DNA from: Alkalibacterium thalassium | GTDB lineage: Bacteria; Bacillota; Bacilli; Lactobacillales; Carnobacteriaceae_A | Reading direction: 5' to 3' | Assembly (NCBI RefSeq): GCF_900101165.1 | Contig: NZ_FNFK01000016.1 | Span: 1 to 37,658 of the forward strand | DNA: 37,658 bases | Part shown: one piece after another, positions 22,678-31,200 of the stretch | Position numbering within the stretch: position 1 is the first letter of the stretch | Layout: the number at the start of each line of letters is the position of its first letter | The notes under the pieces: model-generated | What the model saw: only the letters and a program-made list of their open reading frames with translations | Database searches by the model: none | What the model was told of the DNA's origin: nothing | Made by a program: the position numbers and the translations under genes

Positions 22678-22977
22678 TTAAGCCTGATATGCTTTATCTA
22701 CTTCTGATAACATCTCGAATGTGCCTGCATATGTTTCACATACATCTCCAGGAATGGCGTAGTTGTCTGTGATTTTTCGTAATTGAGCAAATTCAGCATC
22801 TAAGTCAGGTTTGTTCGTACCTGCGTCTTTTACTTTTCCACTAATTGTTTCAAACAATTCACGTACTTCATAGGCTTCTGGATGGTTCTTACCATGGGCC
22901 CGTGTAATCGCAGTAGTGTATAAATCCAGTTTTTCAAAATGGTTTGTTATTACTTCGTTAAATGTTTGTTCAGACAT
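22678..22977 (-). CDS. Small helical protein resembling RIC/YtfE hemerythrin domains
   Basis: The 99-residue protein is mostly helical. The segment YTTAITRAHGKNHPEAYEVRELFETISGKV matches the VHG..HPE...I..LF pattern of the di-iron hemerythrin domain of iron-sulfur repair proteins (RIC, YtfE, ScdA), but the second half of that domain is missing. A single Cys lies in GDVCETYAG. It is encoded between two nearly identical HMA genes in the FNR-type regulator's unit. That fits a role in iron or nitrosative stress under low oxygen. Family assignment is by motif only. Confidence 0.6.
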   Translation of the reverse strand: MSEQTFNEVITNHFEKLDLYTTAITRAHGKNHPEAYEVRELFETISGKVKDAGTNKPDLDAEFAQLRKITDNYAIPGDVCETYAGTFEMLSEVDKAYQA

Positions 22978-23010
22978 TATTATTTCCCTCTTTCTTGTGT
23001 TTTTTTGGTC

Positions 23011-23244
23011 TTAGGCCGATTTTACTTTTGATTTGACGACTGGATATCCTAAGTCTTCAATGGCTTTTTCGATATCGTTAATGGTGATCGTTTCTGAATC
23101 AAAATCTACTTTTACTTTACTGGCATTGAATAATACTTTTAAGCTATCTTGATTAACCCCATTTAATCCTTTCACCGCATTTTCAATCTTTTGCATACAA
23201 GATGGACAAGATAATGTTTCTAATTGAATAACTGCTTTTTGCAT
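23011..23244 (-). CDS. Small heavy-metal-associated (HMA) protein, copy 1
   Basis: A 77-residue protein with CxxC (C13, C16 in LETLSCPSCMQKIENAV), nearly identical to the one at 22379-22612. First gene of a four-gene unit (HMA, RIC-like, HMA, FNR-type regulator). AAAGGAGAAA lies in front of the ATG. The FNR-type promoter at 23309-23350 lies 65 nt upstream. It probably delivers metal to, or takes it from, the P1B ATPase encoded by the next unit upstream. Confidence 0.85.
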   Translation of the reverse strand: MQKAVIQLETLSCPSCMQKIENAVKGLNGVNQDSLKVLFNASKVKVDFDSETITINDIEKAIEDLGYPVVKSKVKSA

Positions 23245-23308
23245 GAATTATTTCTCCTTTCATCTTATCTTTAATTTTTTTGTTTTCCCTCTTCTTCTTT
23301 ACAATTTA

Positions 23309-23350
23309 AGTATAGCTGAGGTTCAACGAAATGAAATTGACGCAAATCAA
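23309..23350 (-). promoter_or_regulatory. Class II FNR-type promoter of the HMA / RIC / regulator unit
   Basis: On the minus strand TTGATTTGCGTCAA (23337-23350) is an FNR box with one deviation (GTCAA for ATCAA). TATACT (23309-23314) follows after exactly 22 nt, placing the box centre at -41.5, the class II activating position. Confidence 0.85.
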
Positions 23351-23366
23351 GTTTTAAGAAAAAAGT

Positions 23367-23405
23367 AGGGGAGTATTTTGTTCTTCCTACCTGAATACTT
23401 CCCCT
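23367..23405 (-). terminator. Terminator of the P1B ATPase gene
   Basis: On the minus strand AGGGGAAGTATT pairs with AATACTCCCCT (one bulge) and is followed by ACTTTTTTC. It lies between the ATPase stop and the FNR box of the next unit. Confidence 0.8.
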
Positions 23406-23437
23406 TTATCATTCGTCAAGACCGCTTTCTGTTAAAT

Positions 23438-25291
23438 TTATCCTCTCAAACGGTATCGAAGCAATCTCATACCATTCAAGATGACTATTAAGATACTTGC
23501 TTCGTGAACCAACATCCCGATTGACATATTCATCCATTCACTAAATAGTAGGCTAGCAAGTAAGACTAATACCACACCAACTGCTATGGTGATGTTCTGT
23601 TTCATGTTTCTTGAAGTTGATTTTGTTAAGCCTAATGCGTGTGGTAAACGACTAAAGTCAGAATTCATTAAAACGACATCCGATGTTTCAATTGCAACAT
23701 CTGTTCCACTTCCCATTGCGATTCCGATATCTGCTAAGGCTAATGAAGGACTATCATTCACTCCGTCACCGACAAAGGCAATGAGTTGGCCTTTTGCTTG
23801 CATTTTTTCAATATATGCGGATTTTCCTTCTGGAAGCATATGACCGTGTGCTTCTGTTAATCCAAGTTCTCGAGCAACTAAATCTACGGTTCCTTGGTTG
23901 TCCCCAGAAAGAACGACAAGGTTTTTGACCCCTAGTTTTTTCAGTTTTTGAAGATCTTTTTTAACACCTGGACGGATTTGATCCCGAATACCCATCAGAA
24001 CGTTTAATTCTCCGTCAACCGCAGTTAACACAAGAGAATTCCCATTTTTCTCAAAGCGTTCGACGTCTTTTTTAGCTTTTTCGCTTAATTTCACATTTTC
24101 CTTTTCCATTAACGCTACGTTACCAACGGCTATACGATGAACACCTATTTTTGCTACAATTCCGCCACCTTTAACGACTTCGGTTTCTTCAACAGTATAG
24201 AAAGTTGTCTCGCCAATATCCTGTAAGACAGCTTTTGCTAGTGGGTGGTCCGATTCGCGCTCCACACTTGCTAAGTATCCTAGAATTTCTTCAGTGTTGT
24301 TGCCGTAAAATTCTTTTTCGGCAACTTCAGGGTTTCCTACTGTCAATGTTCCCGTTTTATCAAAAACGATAGTATCTACTCTGCTAAAGTCATTGATAAC
24401 TTCACTACCTTTTAAGAGGACACCATTACGTGCACCGTTTCCGATACCGGCAACGTTGGATACAGGAACCCCGATAACTAATGCACCTGGACATCCTAAA
24501 ACAAGAATCGTGATAGCTAGTTCAATATCTTTTGAGAAAAACCAAACAATAAAACCAAGGACTAAAACAGCTGGTGTATAGTATTTTGAGAATCGATCAA
24601 TAAACCGCTCTGCTCCTGATTTGGAATCCTGTGCTTCTTCCACTAATTCGATAATTCTACCAAATGTTGTATCTTCCCCTACACGGTCAGCTCGAATTTG
24701 GATCGTTCCATTTTCTAAGATAGATCCTGCAAATACTTCAGAATCGACCCTTTTGCTTACTGGAACAGACTCTCCGGTAATACTTGCTTCATTGATGTGA
24801 CCTTCACCTGTTAACACGGTTCCATCTACGGGGACTTTTGCACCCGTTTTGACTAATAAAATGTCACCTTCATCTACATCATCGACATCAACTTCTTCAA
24901 ATTCTCCATTTTCCATTTGCTTTAAAGCACTTTCTGGTGCCAGCTCTGTTAATTCTTTAATGGCAGAACGTGTTTTGTTCAAGGTACGTTGCTCCAAGTA
25001 AGAACCAAATAAGAATAAGAAAGTAACGATGGCTGATTCCTCATAATTTTGAATCAATACTGCCCCAATTACTGCAATGGTAACTAAAACATCAATACTG
25101 ACAACTTTTACTTTTAATGCCTGAAAGGCTTGAATCGCAATTGGTGCTACACCAAGAATAGATGCAATGATGAGCGACCAATTGAAAATGGCCATGTTGT
25201 CTAAGGAAAATCGTCCGAAGAATGCAAGTGCAATCAAAATTGCACCGATCAGTGTAATGGAATTCTTTTTACTTAATATATATCTTTGCAT
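23438..25291 (-). CDS. P1B-type heavy-metal ATPase with CPG membrane motif
   Basis: The 617-residue P-type ATPase has the actuator motif ITGESVPV, phosphorylation motif DKTGTLT, HP motif SDHPLAKAV and hinge GDGVNDSPSLALADIGIAMG. In the sixth membrane helix the metal site is LGCPGALVIG (C267-P-G) instead of the usual CPC, SPC or CPH. There is no N-terminal HMA domain; two free HMA proteins are encoded just downstream. Transport of a transition metal is certain in kind, but the ion cannot be named. The chosen ATG has TTGGAGGG seven nt upstream; a 22-residue longer form lacks a ribosome site. An FNR-type promoter lies immediately upstream. Confidence 0.9.
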   Translation of the reverse strand: MQRYILSKKNSITLIGAILIALAFFGRFSLDNMAIFNWSLIIASILGVAPIAIQAFQALKVKVVSIDVLVTIAVIGAVLIQNYEESAIVTFLFLFGSYLEQRTLNKTRSAIKELTELAPESALKQMENGEFEEVDVDDVDEGDILLVKTGAKVPVDGTVLTGEGHINEASITGESVPVSKRVDSEVFAGSILENGTIQIRADRVGEDTTFGRIIELVEEAQDSKSGAERFIDRFSKYYTPAVLVLGFIVWFFSKDIELAITILVLGCPGALVIGVPVSNVAGIGNGARNGVLLKGSEVINDFSRVDTIVFDKTGTLTVGNPEVAEKEFYGNNTEEILGYLASVERESDHPLAKAVLQDIGETTFYTVEETEVVKGGGIVAKIGVHRIAVGNVALMEKENVKLSEKAKKDVERFEKNGNSLVLTAVDGELNVLMGIRDQIRPGVKKDLQKLKKLGVKNLVVLSGDNQGTVDLVARELGLTEAHGHMLPEGKSAYIEKMQAKGQLIAFVGDGVNDSPSLALADIGIAMGSGTDVAIETSDVVLMNSDFSRLPHALGLTKSTSRNMKQNITIAVGVVLVLLASLLFSEWMNMSIGMLVHEASILIVILNGMRLLRYRLRG

Positions 25292-25340
25292 GTTGATTCC
25301 CTCCAATTTCATTTCATTTGTATTCCTTGTTGATGACTCA

Positions 25341-25382
25341 AGTATAGGATGTTTCAATGAAATAAAAATTGATTAGGATCAA
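25341..25382 (-). promoter_or_regulatory. Class II FNR-type promoter of the P1B ATPase gene
   Basis: On the minus strand TTGATCCTAATCAA (25369-25382) is a perfect FNR consensus box. TATACT (25341-25346) follows after exactly 22 nt, so the box is centred at -41.5. Transcription would start near 25334, about 43 nt before the chosen ATG. The gap 25383-25600 holds nothing else I can identify. Confidence 0.9.
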
Positions 25383-25676
25383 GTTCTATTGTAAAAGTGA
25401 AAAATTATAAAAGAACAGCAAAACAAATCCAACTGTTTTACTGAATAACTGAATAACTCTTATATATTATCGAACATACAATCACCTGAATAATTCATAG
25501 CTATCTGTGGATAACTATTTCACTGACTATTTCCGTTCATTTGAGTATTTTTGTTGTCTTGACTGGCTCGAATAAAGTCGGTTCAGGCAGATTTTGATAG
25601 GCTCGCCCAAAAAAAGGGTATACCACCCCCTTGGTTTTACACTACTTAAAAAAAGACGTCTGACTCATTCAAAAAG

Positions 25677-26997
25677 CTAATGCACGAGGACAAGCGATTG
25701 AATATTCTCAAGCACTTCCCAAAAGAGGGAATCAAATACGTGAGATGATGCCAAACGAACTCTTAGTTGCCTGGCATGACTCGTTAGCCTTCCTGCAATA
25801 TGAAAGAGTTTGAAAACGAATTGTTGAAATGGTCGACCGTTTCATTTCCTTTGGAAAGGTCGCTTCTTTCATGAGATGGACCAAATTGTAGGCGATACAA
25901 CTCATCATCATTCGAGCTTGATTCGCCACATAAGTTGAGCTGTCGGTCTTATCAAAGGAAAACCGATTCTTGATTTCTTTGATACAATTTTCCATCGTAC
26001 CACGCTTTTGATACAGCTTAAATAAAGTTTCGGCAGAGAGTCCATGAAAGTTAGTGACAATAAACTCATACTTAGTAAACAGAAGGTTTCCAGCTTCACG
26101 AGTCGCTTTTACAGCGATTTCTCGGGAAATATCCCAACTACCTGCTTGATAGTCCATAATAAAATATTGGTGTTCGTCCTTAGTGAAGTCCGTGGTTTCT
26201 CCATAATGCACGCGGTGATGTGCGAGATCTTTCAGTTTATGATTCACTTTCAACCGAATCACATACTTGACTTGTTCTTCTTCACAAAGGGAATAGATCT
26301 CTGGTTTGGCAAAGCCACTGTCCCCACGAACAGTCAGAAACATCTCACAAGAATGTTTCTTGTGCTGACGGATAATAGCGGCTATAAAGTCTTCTGCCGC
26401 ATTGGACGTATAGACATTTCCAGGACGAAGTCGGGCATCTAAAAACAATCCAGTTAATCCGTCAAAAGCGACTAAAGGATGGTACCCATTGGTACCGTAA
26501 TGCGTCTTGAAATCTGTGTGTTCTTGATGGCCAAAGGTATCCGAGTGCGTAGAATCGATATCAATCACCGTGTGTTGTGTGTTCGTATGGTGGATCCAAT
26601 CATCTGCCAAGCCTTTGGCGATTTGTTGGAATTGAGCCACATTTTCTTCAGTTAGTTCATGAATAAAGCGAGAAATCATGGATTGAGAAGCGAGCTGATC
26701 TTTTCCAAGCCCTTGCTTTAGAATAGGATCTAGGCGTAGACGGTTCGCAGCAGAATCTTGTGGATAACCGGCAATGAGTTGTACGATTAGTTGCTTCAAT
26801 ATTTCTTCGTACTCATGAATACAATAGGCACGAGAATCATTTAAATGAAAGAACTCCTTAAGCATCTCATCAAACTTAATCTTGTGTAAAAACTCAAAAA
26901 GTAAAAGAAGTCCGGCATCATTAAACAATTGTCCTCCATCGTTTGAAACAATCATATTTGAGTTGAATTTCAGCGATTTTTCTTGTAAAGTTTCCAT
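25677..26997 (-). pseudogene. IS1380-family DDE transposase, frameshifted near the C-terminus
   Basis: The DDE residues are visible in TVIDIDSTHSDTFG, FLTVRGDSGFAKPEIY and LYQKRGTMENCIKEIKN, as in IS1380 transposases. The frame runs to STISTIRF and then continues out of family as QTLSYCRKANESCQ to a stop at 25732. The expected end (LFHIAGRLTSHARQLRVRL through FWEVLENIQSL) is present in the next frame, ending in TAG at 25677-25679. Removing one T from the TTTT run at 25813-25816 restores it. I prefer the ATG at 26997; a GTG twelve nt upstream lies in the ribosome site. Probably inactive unless the shift is a sequencing error or is bypassed. Confidence 0.8.
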
Positions 26998-27000
26998 ATA

Positions 27001-27063
27001 AGAGCACACCTCTTTTTGGTATTTGGGTTTTGGTTGACTTTACAATATCACAGAGTGTGCTCT
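27001..27063 (-). promoter_or_regulatory. Hairpin sequestering the IS1380 transposase ribosome site
   Basis: AGAGCACAC (27001-27009) and GTGTGCTCT (27055-27063) are perfect complements. On the transcript, the downstream arm abuts and partly covers AAGAGGTG, the transposase ribosome site. Transcripts entering from outside the element would fold this stem and be poorly translated. Confidence 0.55.
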
Positions 27064-27129
27064 TTTTGTATCTTTTTTACTTCACCCAACGGGTGAACAA
27101 TGAATAGAGTGGTAAACGGTATTAATACG

Positions 27130-27404
27130 GGATAAATGCTAGTTCTGACAAATAAGTATGAATAATTCAGGATTTATTACTTTTTTTGTTTTAAGGCCTT
27201 CTTTTCCATATTTCTTGTATTGGTTGACCCATTTCTGAAGTTGACTTTTACTTGAAATATTGTATTTTTTACTGAGTAACGTATAGCCCAATGTTCCATT
27301 TAGATATTCTTGTACAATTTTTAATTTAAATTCATACGAATACTTTTTTGACATAAAAATAACCCCCATAAAGTTAGAATTTTCACTCTAACTTTTGGGG
27401 GTCA
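27130..27404 (-). mobile_element. Left-end fragment of an IS3-family (IS150-like) element
   Basis: On the minus strand the segment begins TGACCCCCAAAAGTTAGAGT (from 27404), the typical left terminal repeat of IS150-like elements. It is followed by the first part of orfA. The sequence stops matching before orfA is complete, close to the IS1380 end. The rest of the element (orfA end, orfB, right repeat) is absent. Confidence 0.75.
27139..27354 (-). pseudogene. IS3-family orfA, truncated
   Basis: The frame starts MSKKYSYEFKLKIVQEYLNG and contains the orfA helix-turn-helix (LGYTLLSKKYNISSKSQLQK, then WVNQYKKYGKEGLK). After about 63 residues it leaves the family pattern and stops, so the leucine-zipper part and orfB are missing. 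An in-frame ATG lies 15 nt further upstream. It cannot make an active transposase. Confidence 0.75.
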
Positions 27405-28180
27405 CCTCAAAAGTCTCTAATTAAGGGCTTTTTTCGTCGTCATTCACAAGCAATTACTATTCAGTTTTTATTTATGATTAATTATATAGCATTTCAAGGT
27501 GATAATATTTTTGTTTACTGAGGGGCAAGGTATAAACTTACAGTAGAGATAGGAAATCGTAATTCGTAGATTAATCCATCTTTATGTTCACAATCTTTTC
27601 TCAGATTTGTGAACGCCATAACGACTAAGAGGTGGTCCGGATAAAAAGACTAATCATTCACATAGTGCATTTGGATTCTCTGAATCCCCCATTACTTACC
27701 TCCCAATTAAATGAAAAAGACTTACGCCTTTGATTACTGGAAAAATTCTCTTTTCCGAGCAGAGGCCTTTTTCATGTCTTCCCTGCTTTCAATCTACCCT
27801 GGACCACTTATAAAAAGATTTATAAAAATCAACTGCTTCTATTTGACTAATCTTTGAATCTTTATTATACTAATCTCAACAAATGAATAAGCTTACTAAA
27901 AATTATTCAACCTCTTAAATCAACATGACCCCAAAGTTATCGGCTGATCCCCTCTTATATCAGCCATAATCCCTGCGTTCTTCACTTAACTTTCATACTA
28001 GACTTCTACTACCCTCAGCATCAGCACAAACGATTCCATATCTTACAATAATAACCCTCTTACGTTTCAAACACCTTATATAAACTATCGTATACACCTT
28101 TTTCTACATCTTTCTTTCCAATCCTTGCATGATTCCCCTATCAAACAACACACACAGGACCCTTTAAGGAGGTGGCGCCT
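27405..28180. other. Long AT-rich gap upstream of the pilus operon
   Basis: No gene is visible. At 27711-27775 an imperfect hairpin (ATGAAAAAG...GCCT / AGGC...TTTTTCAT, with GGAAAA/TTTTCC inside) looks like a bidirectional terminator of vanished neighbours. From 27780 to 28160 the strand is poor in G and no promoter is convincing, although the pilus promoter must lie here. Confidence 0.5.
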
Positions 28181-28228
28181 TTGACAGAAACCTATATGCC
28201 GCTCAAGTTTCATACTTTACATCAGTAA
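28181..28228 (+). CDS. 15-residue leader reading frame of the pilus operon
   Basis: TTG to TAA encodes MTETYMPLKFHTLHQ. AAGGAGGTGG, a near-perfect ribosome site, lies eight nt before the TTG. The stop is 17 nt before the adhesin start, and the adhesin's own ribosome site (GGAGG) lies between. It may couple or buffer translation of the first pilus gene; no amino-acid run suggests attenuation. Coding status is unproven. Confidence 0.4.
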   Translation: MTETYMPLKFHTLHQ

Positions 28229-28245
28229 TCGGAGGTGTGTTAGAT

Positions 28246-31200
28246 GTGACAACTCAACGCAAACCGTTGCACACACACGTCATAACGCTGCTGTTCGTTC
28301 TGTTTCAGTTCATTCAGTTCCTTCCCTCGAGTTTAGTTTCATCCCTCACAGCATCCGCTGAGACCAGTAATTCAGTCACACTGTTTTCGGACGATAAAGG
28401 ATCCGGAAATGCCAAATGGTCTTTAAGCGAGGACGGAAAACTCATTACCTGGGATATCACTGTTACCCAAAATGAATCCGAAGCAGAAGCCGCACCAAGC
28501 GTGGAAGTGGTCGTACCAGCAAACGTCGGTGCACCACAAGTCGTGTCGGCAACACCAACTGGCGTATTCACACCATCAGGTACTAGCCATACCTTTACAA
28601 CCCCTTACTCAACCACCGCACAAACCCTCAATCTCAAATTCACGACCGCAGTCAATGATCTTACCTCACCAAACCTAGCCTTCAAAATCGGCGCTTCGAT
28701 ACAGCAGAAAGACAGTCCAGCAGCAGCATCCCTTCAATCCGTCTCGATCCCGAATAAGCTTGCTCAGCTAGAAGCTGAAAGGATCGCGGCAGAAAAAGCG
28801 GAATCGGAAAGAATAGCTGCTGAAAAGGCGGAAGCCGAACGCATCGCAGCCGAAGAGAAAGCTGCTCAGGAAGAAGCCGATAAACTGGCTGAAGAAGCAG
28901 CTAAACAAGCAGCAGAATTAGAAGCTGAGCAGCGTGAAGAAGACAAGGATACTCAAAAAGAAGCCGATGAATCAGAACAAGTAGCTGACGAAGAAGAGAA
29001 AACTGAAGAAGCAGTAGAAGATGAGATCGAAGAAGACGCTGTATCTGAAGAAGATACAGACGGTGAAATCGAGTCAGAAGTAAATGCGGTTGTCGAAGCA
29101 TCTGCATTGGAAGAGAAAACTGAAGCTCAACTTACTGAAAAGGCAGTAGCGGATGACCCTAAAGAGGAAGATGCCAAAGAAGAACCCTTTGCTGCTGTAA
29201 CAATGATGCAAATGGATGCAAATGTTGGTATTTTAAGTACTGCTGATGCTCAGAACTACTTTGAAGCAACAGGAACCAGTACAAATGATCATTATTCAGT
29301 TATTGGCGTTTATATCGATATGGCCGATAATGTTCACCTTATATTGGATAACGACAAAAACACAGCGAATCAGACTAGATTCCACTCCCCTATGCTAAAT
29401 GGTCAAAACGCCTATAATTATTCTACCAATTTCAATACGTATGAACAGTACTGGGATGAAATTGGTACAAGTATCACCTTAAACATCAGTGGGACAGAAA
29501 GAACAATTACTGGAGTTAGAATGTTTGATTTTAATCTCGGTCCTATGACTGATTTATTGCAAGAAACGAATACTTTACAGATGCTAAATCAGGCTGATGG
29601 ATTCAGTATAAAAGGCATGACATTCACACTCGATCTTGATTACTCTATTACCAAAGATGTTGATCCTACAACAGCAACCATCGGTGATGAACTAATTTAC
29701 ACAATCACCGTGATGAATAGTGGCGATTTAGCTTTGAGCAACGTCGATGTATTCGATGATAGTCCACCAGAAGTCACTATACTTCAAGTAAGAGAAGTGG
29801 GTGGTACTTGGATTGATGCTGAAACGATCGATGGTAGAACTCAAATAGCTAAAAATATCTATCTAGCAGCTAATGGTGGCTCGCAGACGTTCGAAATCAG
29901 AGCATACGTTAACGACGACGCTGTGGATGCTCAGGAGTTAACTAATACTGCCACGATCGGTGGAGCTGTCGCTCCTAAAACAGATGATGCTACCGTGACC
30001 GTCGAAGCTACTAATATAGATATAACGAAAGAAATCATGGGTGAAGATGCAGATTTAGAGGGGACATTCGATTTCAATTACTCTATCACTAGACCTGGCG
30101 AATTAAACACTGACCATTACTATTCACCAGTAAATGGAATATTCAATCTGGGTAATGGAGGTACTGAACATTTCAATAACTTACCAACTGATGCTCTTAT
30201 AACAATGAGCGAAGAGTCTGGTAACTATGACGTCACTGTAACCGTAGATGGAGTAGAAGTCACTCCTAACGATGATGGAGAGTATCTATTTGATCTATCA
30301 GGCTTATCTAGTTTATCTATTCTTGTAACTAATGAATTAACTGTTCCAAAAGAAGATTACGTTGTTACAAAAGTTTGGGACGGCGGACCGGAAGAAAATA
30401 AAAATCCAGTCAATCTCACTTTATGGAGAACTACAGATGGAATAGAATTTTCTGCAGTAGAATTTACACCCGTTATTGATCCTGTAGAAGGGCCAGCAAA
30501 TGAATTTACGTATACTTGGTCTGAATTGCCTACAGAAATGGCTGACGGTACTCCAATCACTTACTACTTCACCGAAGTTGAAGTAGACGGTTACACTCGA
30601 GAATATGGCGCCCAAGAAGAATTTAATGGAGCCTTATACGGAGTCTTTAACGAAGTTAACCAGGGAATGGTAACAAACATCTACCAAATCCCTACAGATG
30701 ACATCGAAGCAACGAAAACATGGTTAAACGGTGAAACTGTCCGACCAGAACTATGGTTCCAATTACGTCGCTCTATAGACGCTTTGGAAATCGATGAAGC
30801 TGTAGATGTCATGATGCTACCTGCAGCAAGTGATGCTGAAGAAACAGTGTCTGTGATCTTTACAGATATTGAGTTAACAGACAATGATGGAAACGAATAC
30901 ACCTTCTATGTCGTTGAAGGAACGTTAGTTGATGGCCAGTTTATTCCAGGAACACCTGATAACTTTGTCAAAACTGGAGAAGGATTAGACTTAACGAACA
31001 CATACGAAAGTCCAATGATCGATATCTCTGCTCGTAAAGTTTGGAACGGCGGACCTTCTACCGACCATGTAGCAGTAGACTTGACTCTAAGTCGCAAAAT
31101 TTCTGGAGAAGAGTTCCAATTAGTTGATGATAATACCCCTGTGGTTGATCCAGCAAGCGGAAATAATGCTGAATTTAACTACACTTGGTCAAACTTACCT

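Larger units (their letters stand above)
25600..27107 (-). mobile_element. IS1380-family element (approximate limits)
   Basis: It contains a frameshifted IS1380-type transposase. At the transposase 5' side the sequence ends with TTCACCC AAC GGGTGAA near 27090-27106, a probable terminal motif. The other end near 25600-25660 shows only partial resemblance (CCCCCTTGG, then CTTAAAAAAAGACG), so terminal repeats and limits are uncertain. Confidence 0.6.

Noticed and set aside
23438-25291. Naming the ATPase as CopA, ZntA or CadA
   Set aside because: CPG in helix 6 and the absence of an HMA domain do not fit these groups; the ion cannot be assigned.
28749-29200. DNA tandem repeat in the adhesin gene
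   Set aside because: The similarity is at protein level (AERIAAEKAE heptads); DNA units are not regular enough to call a tandem array.
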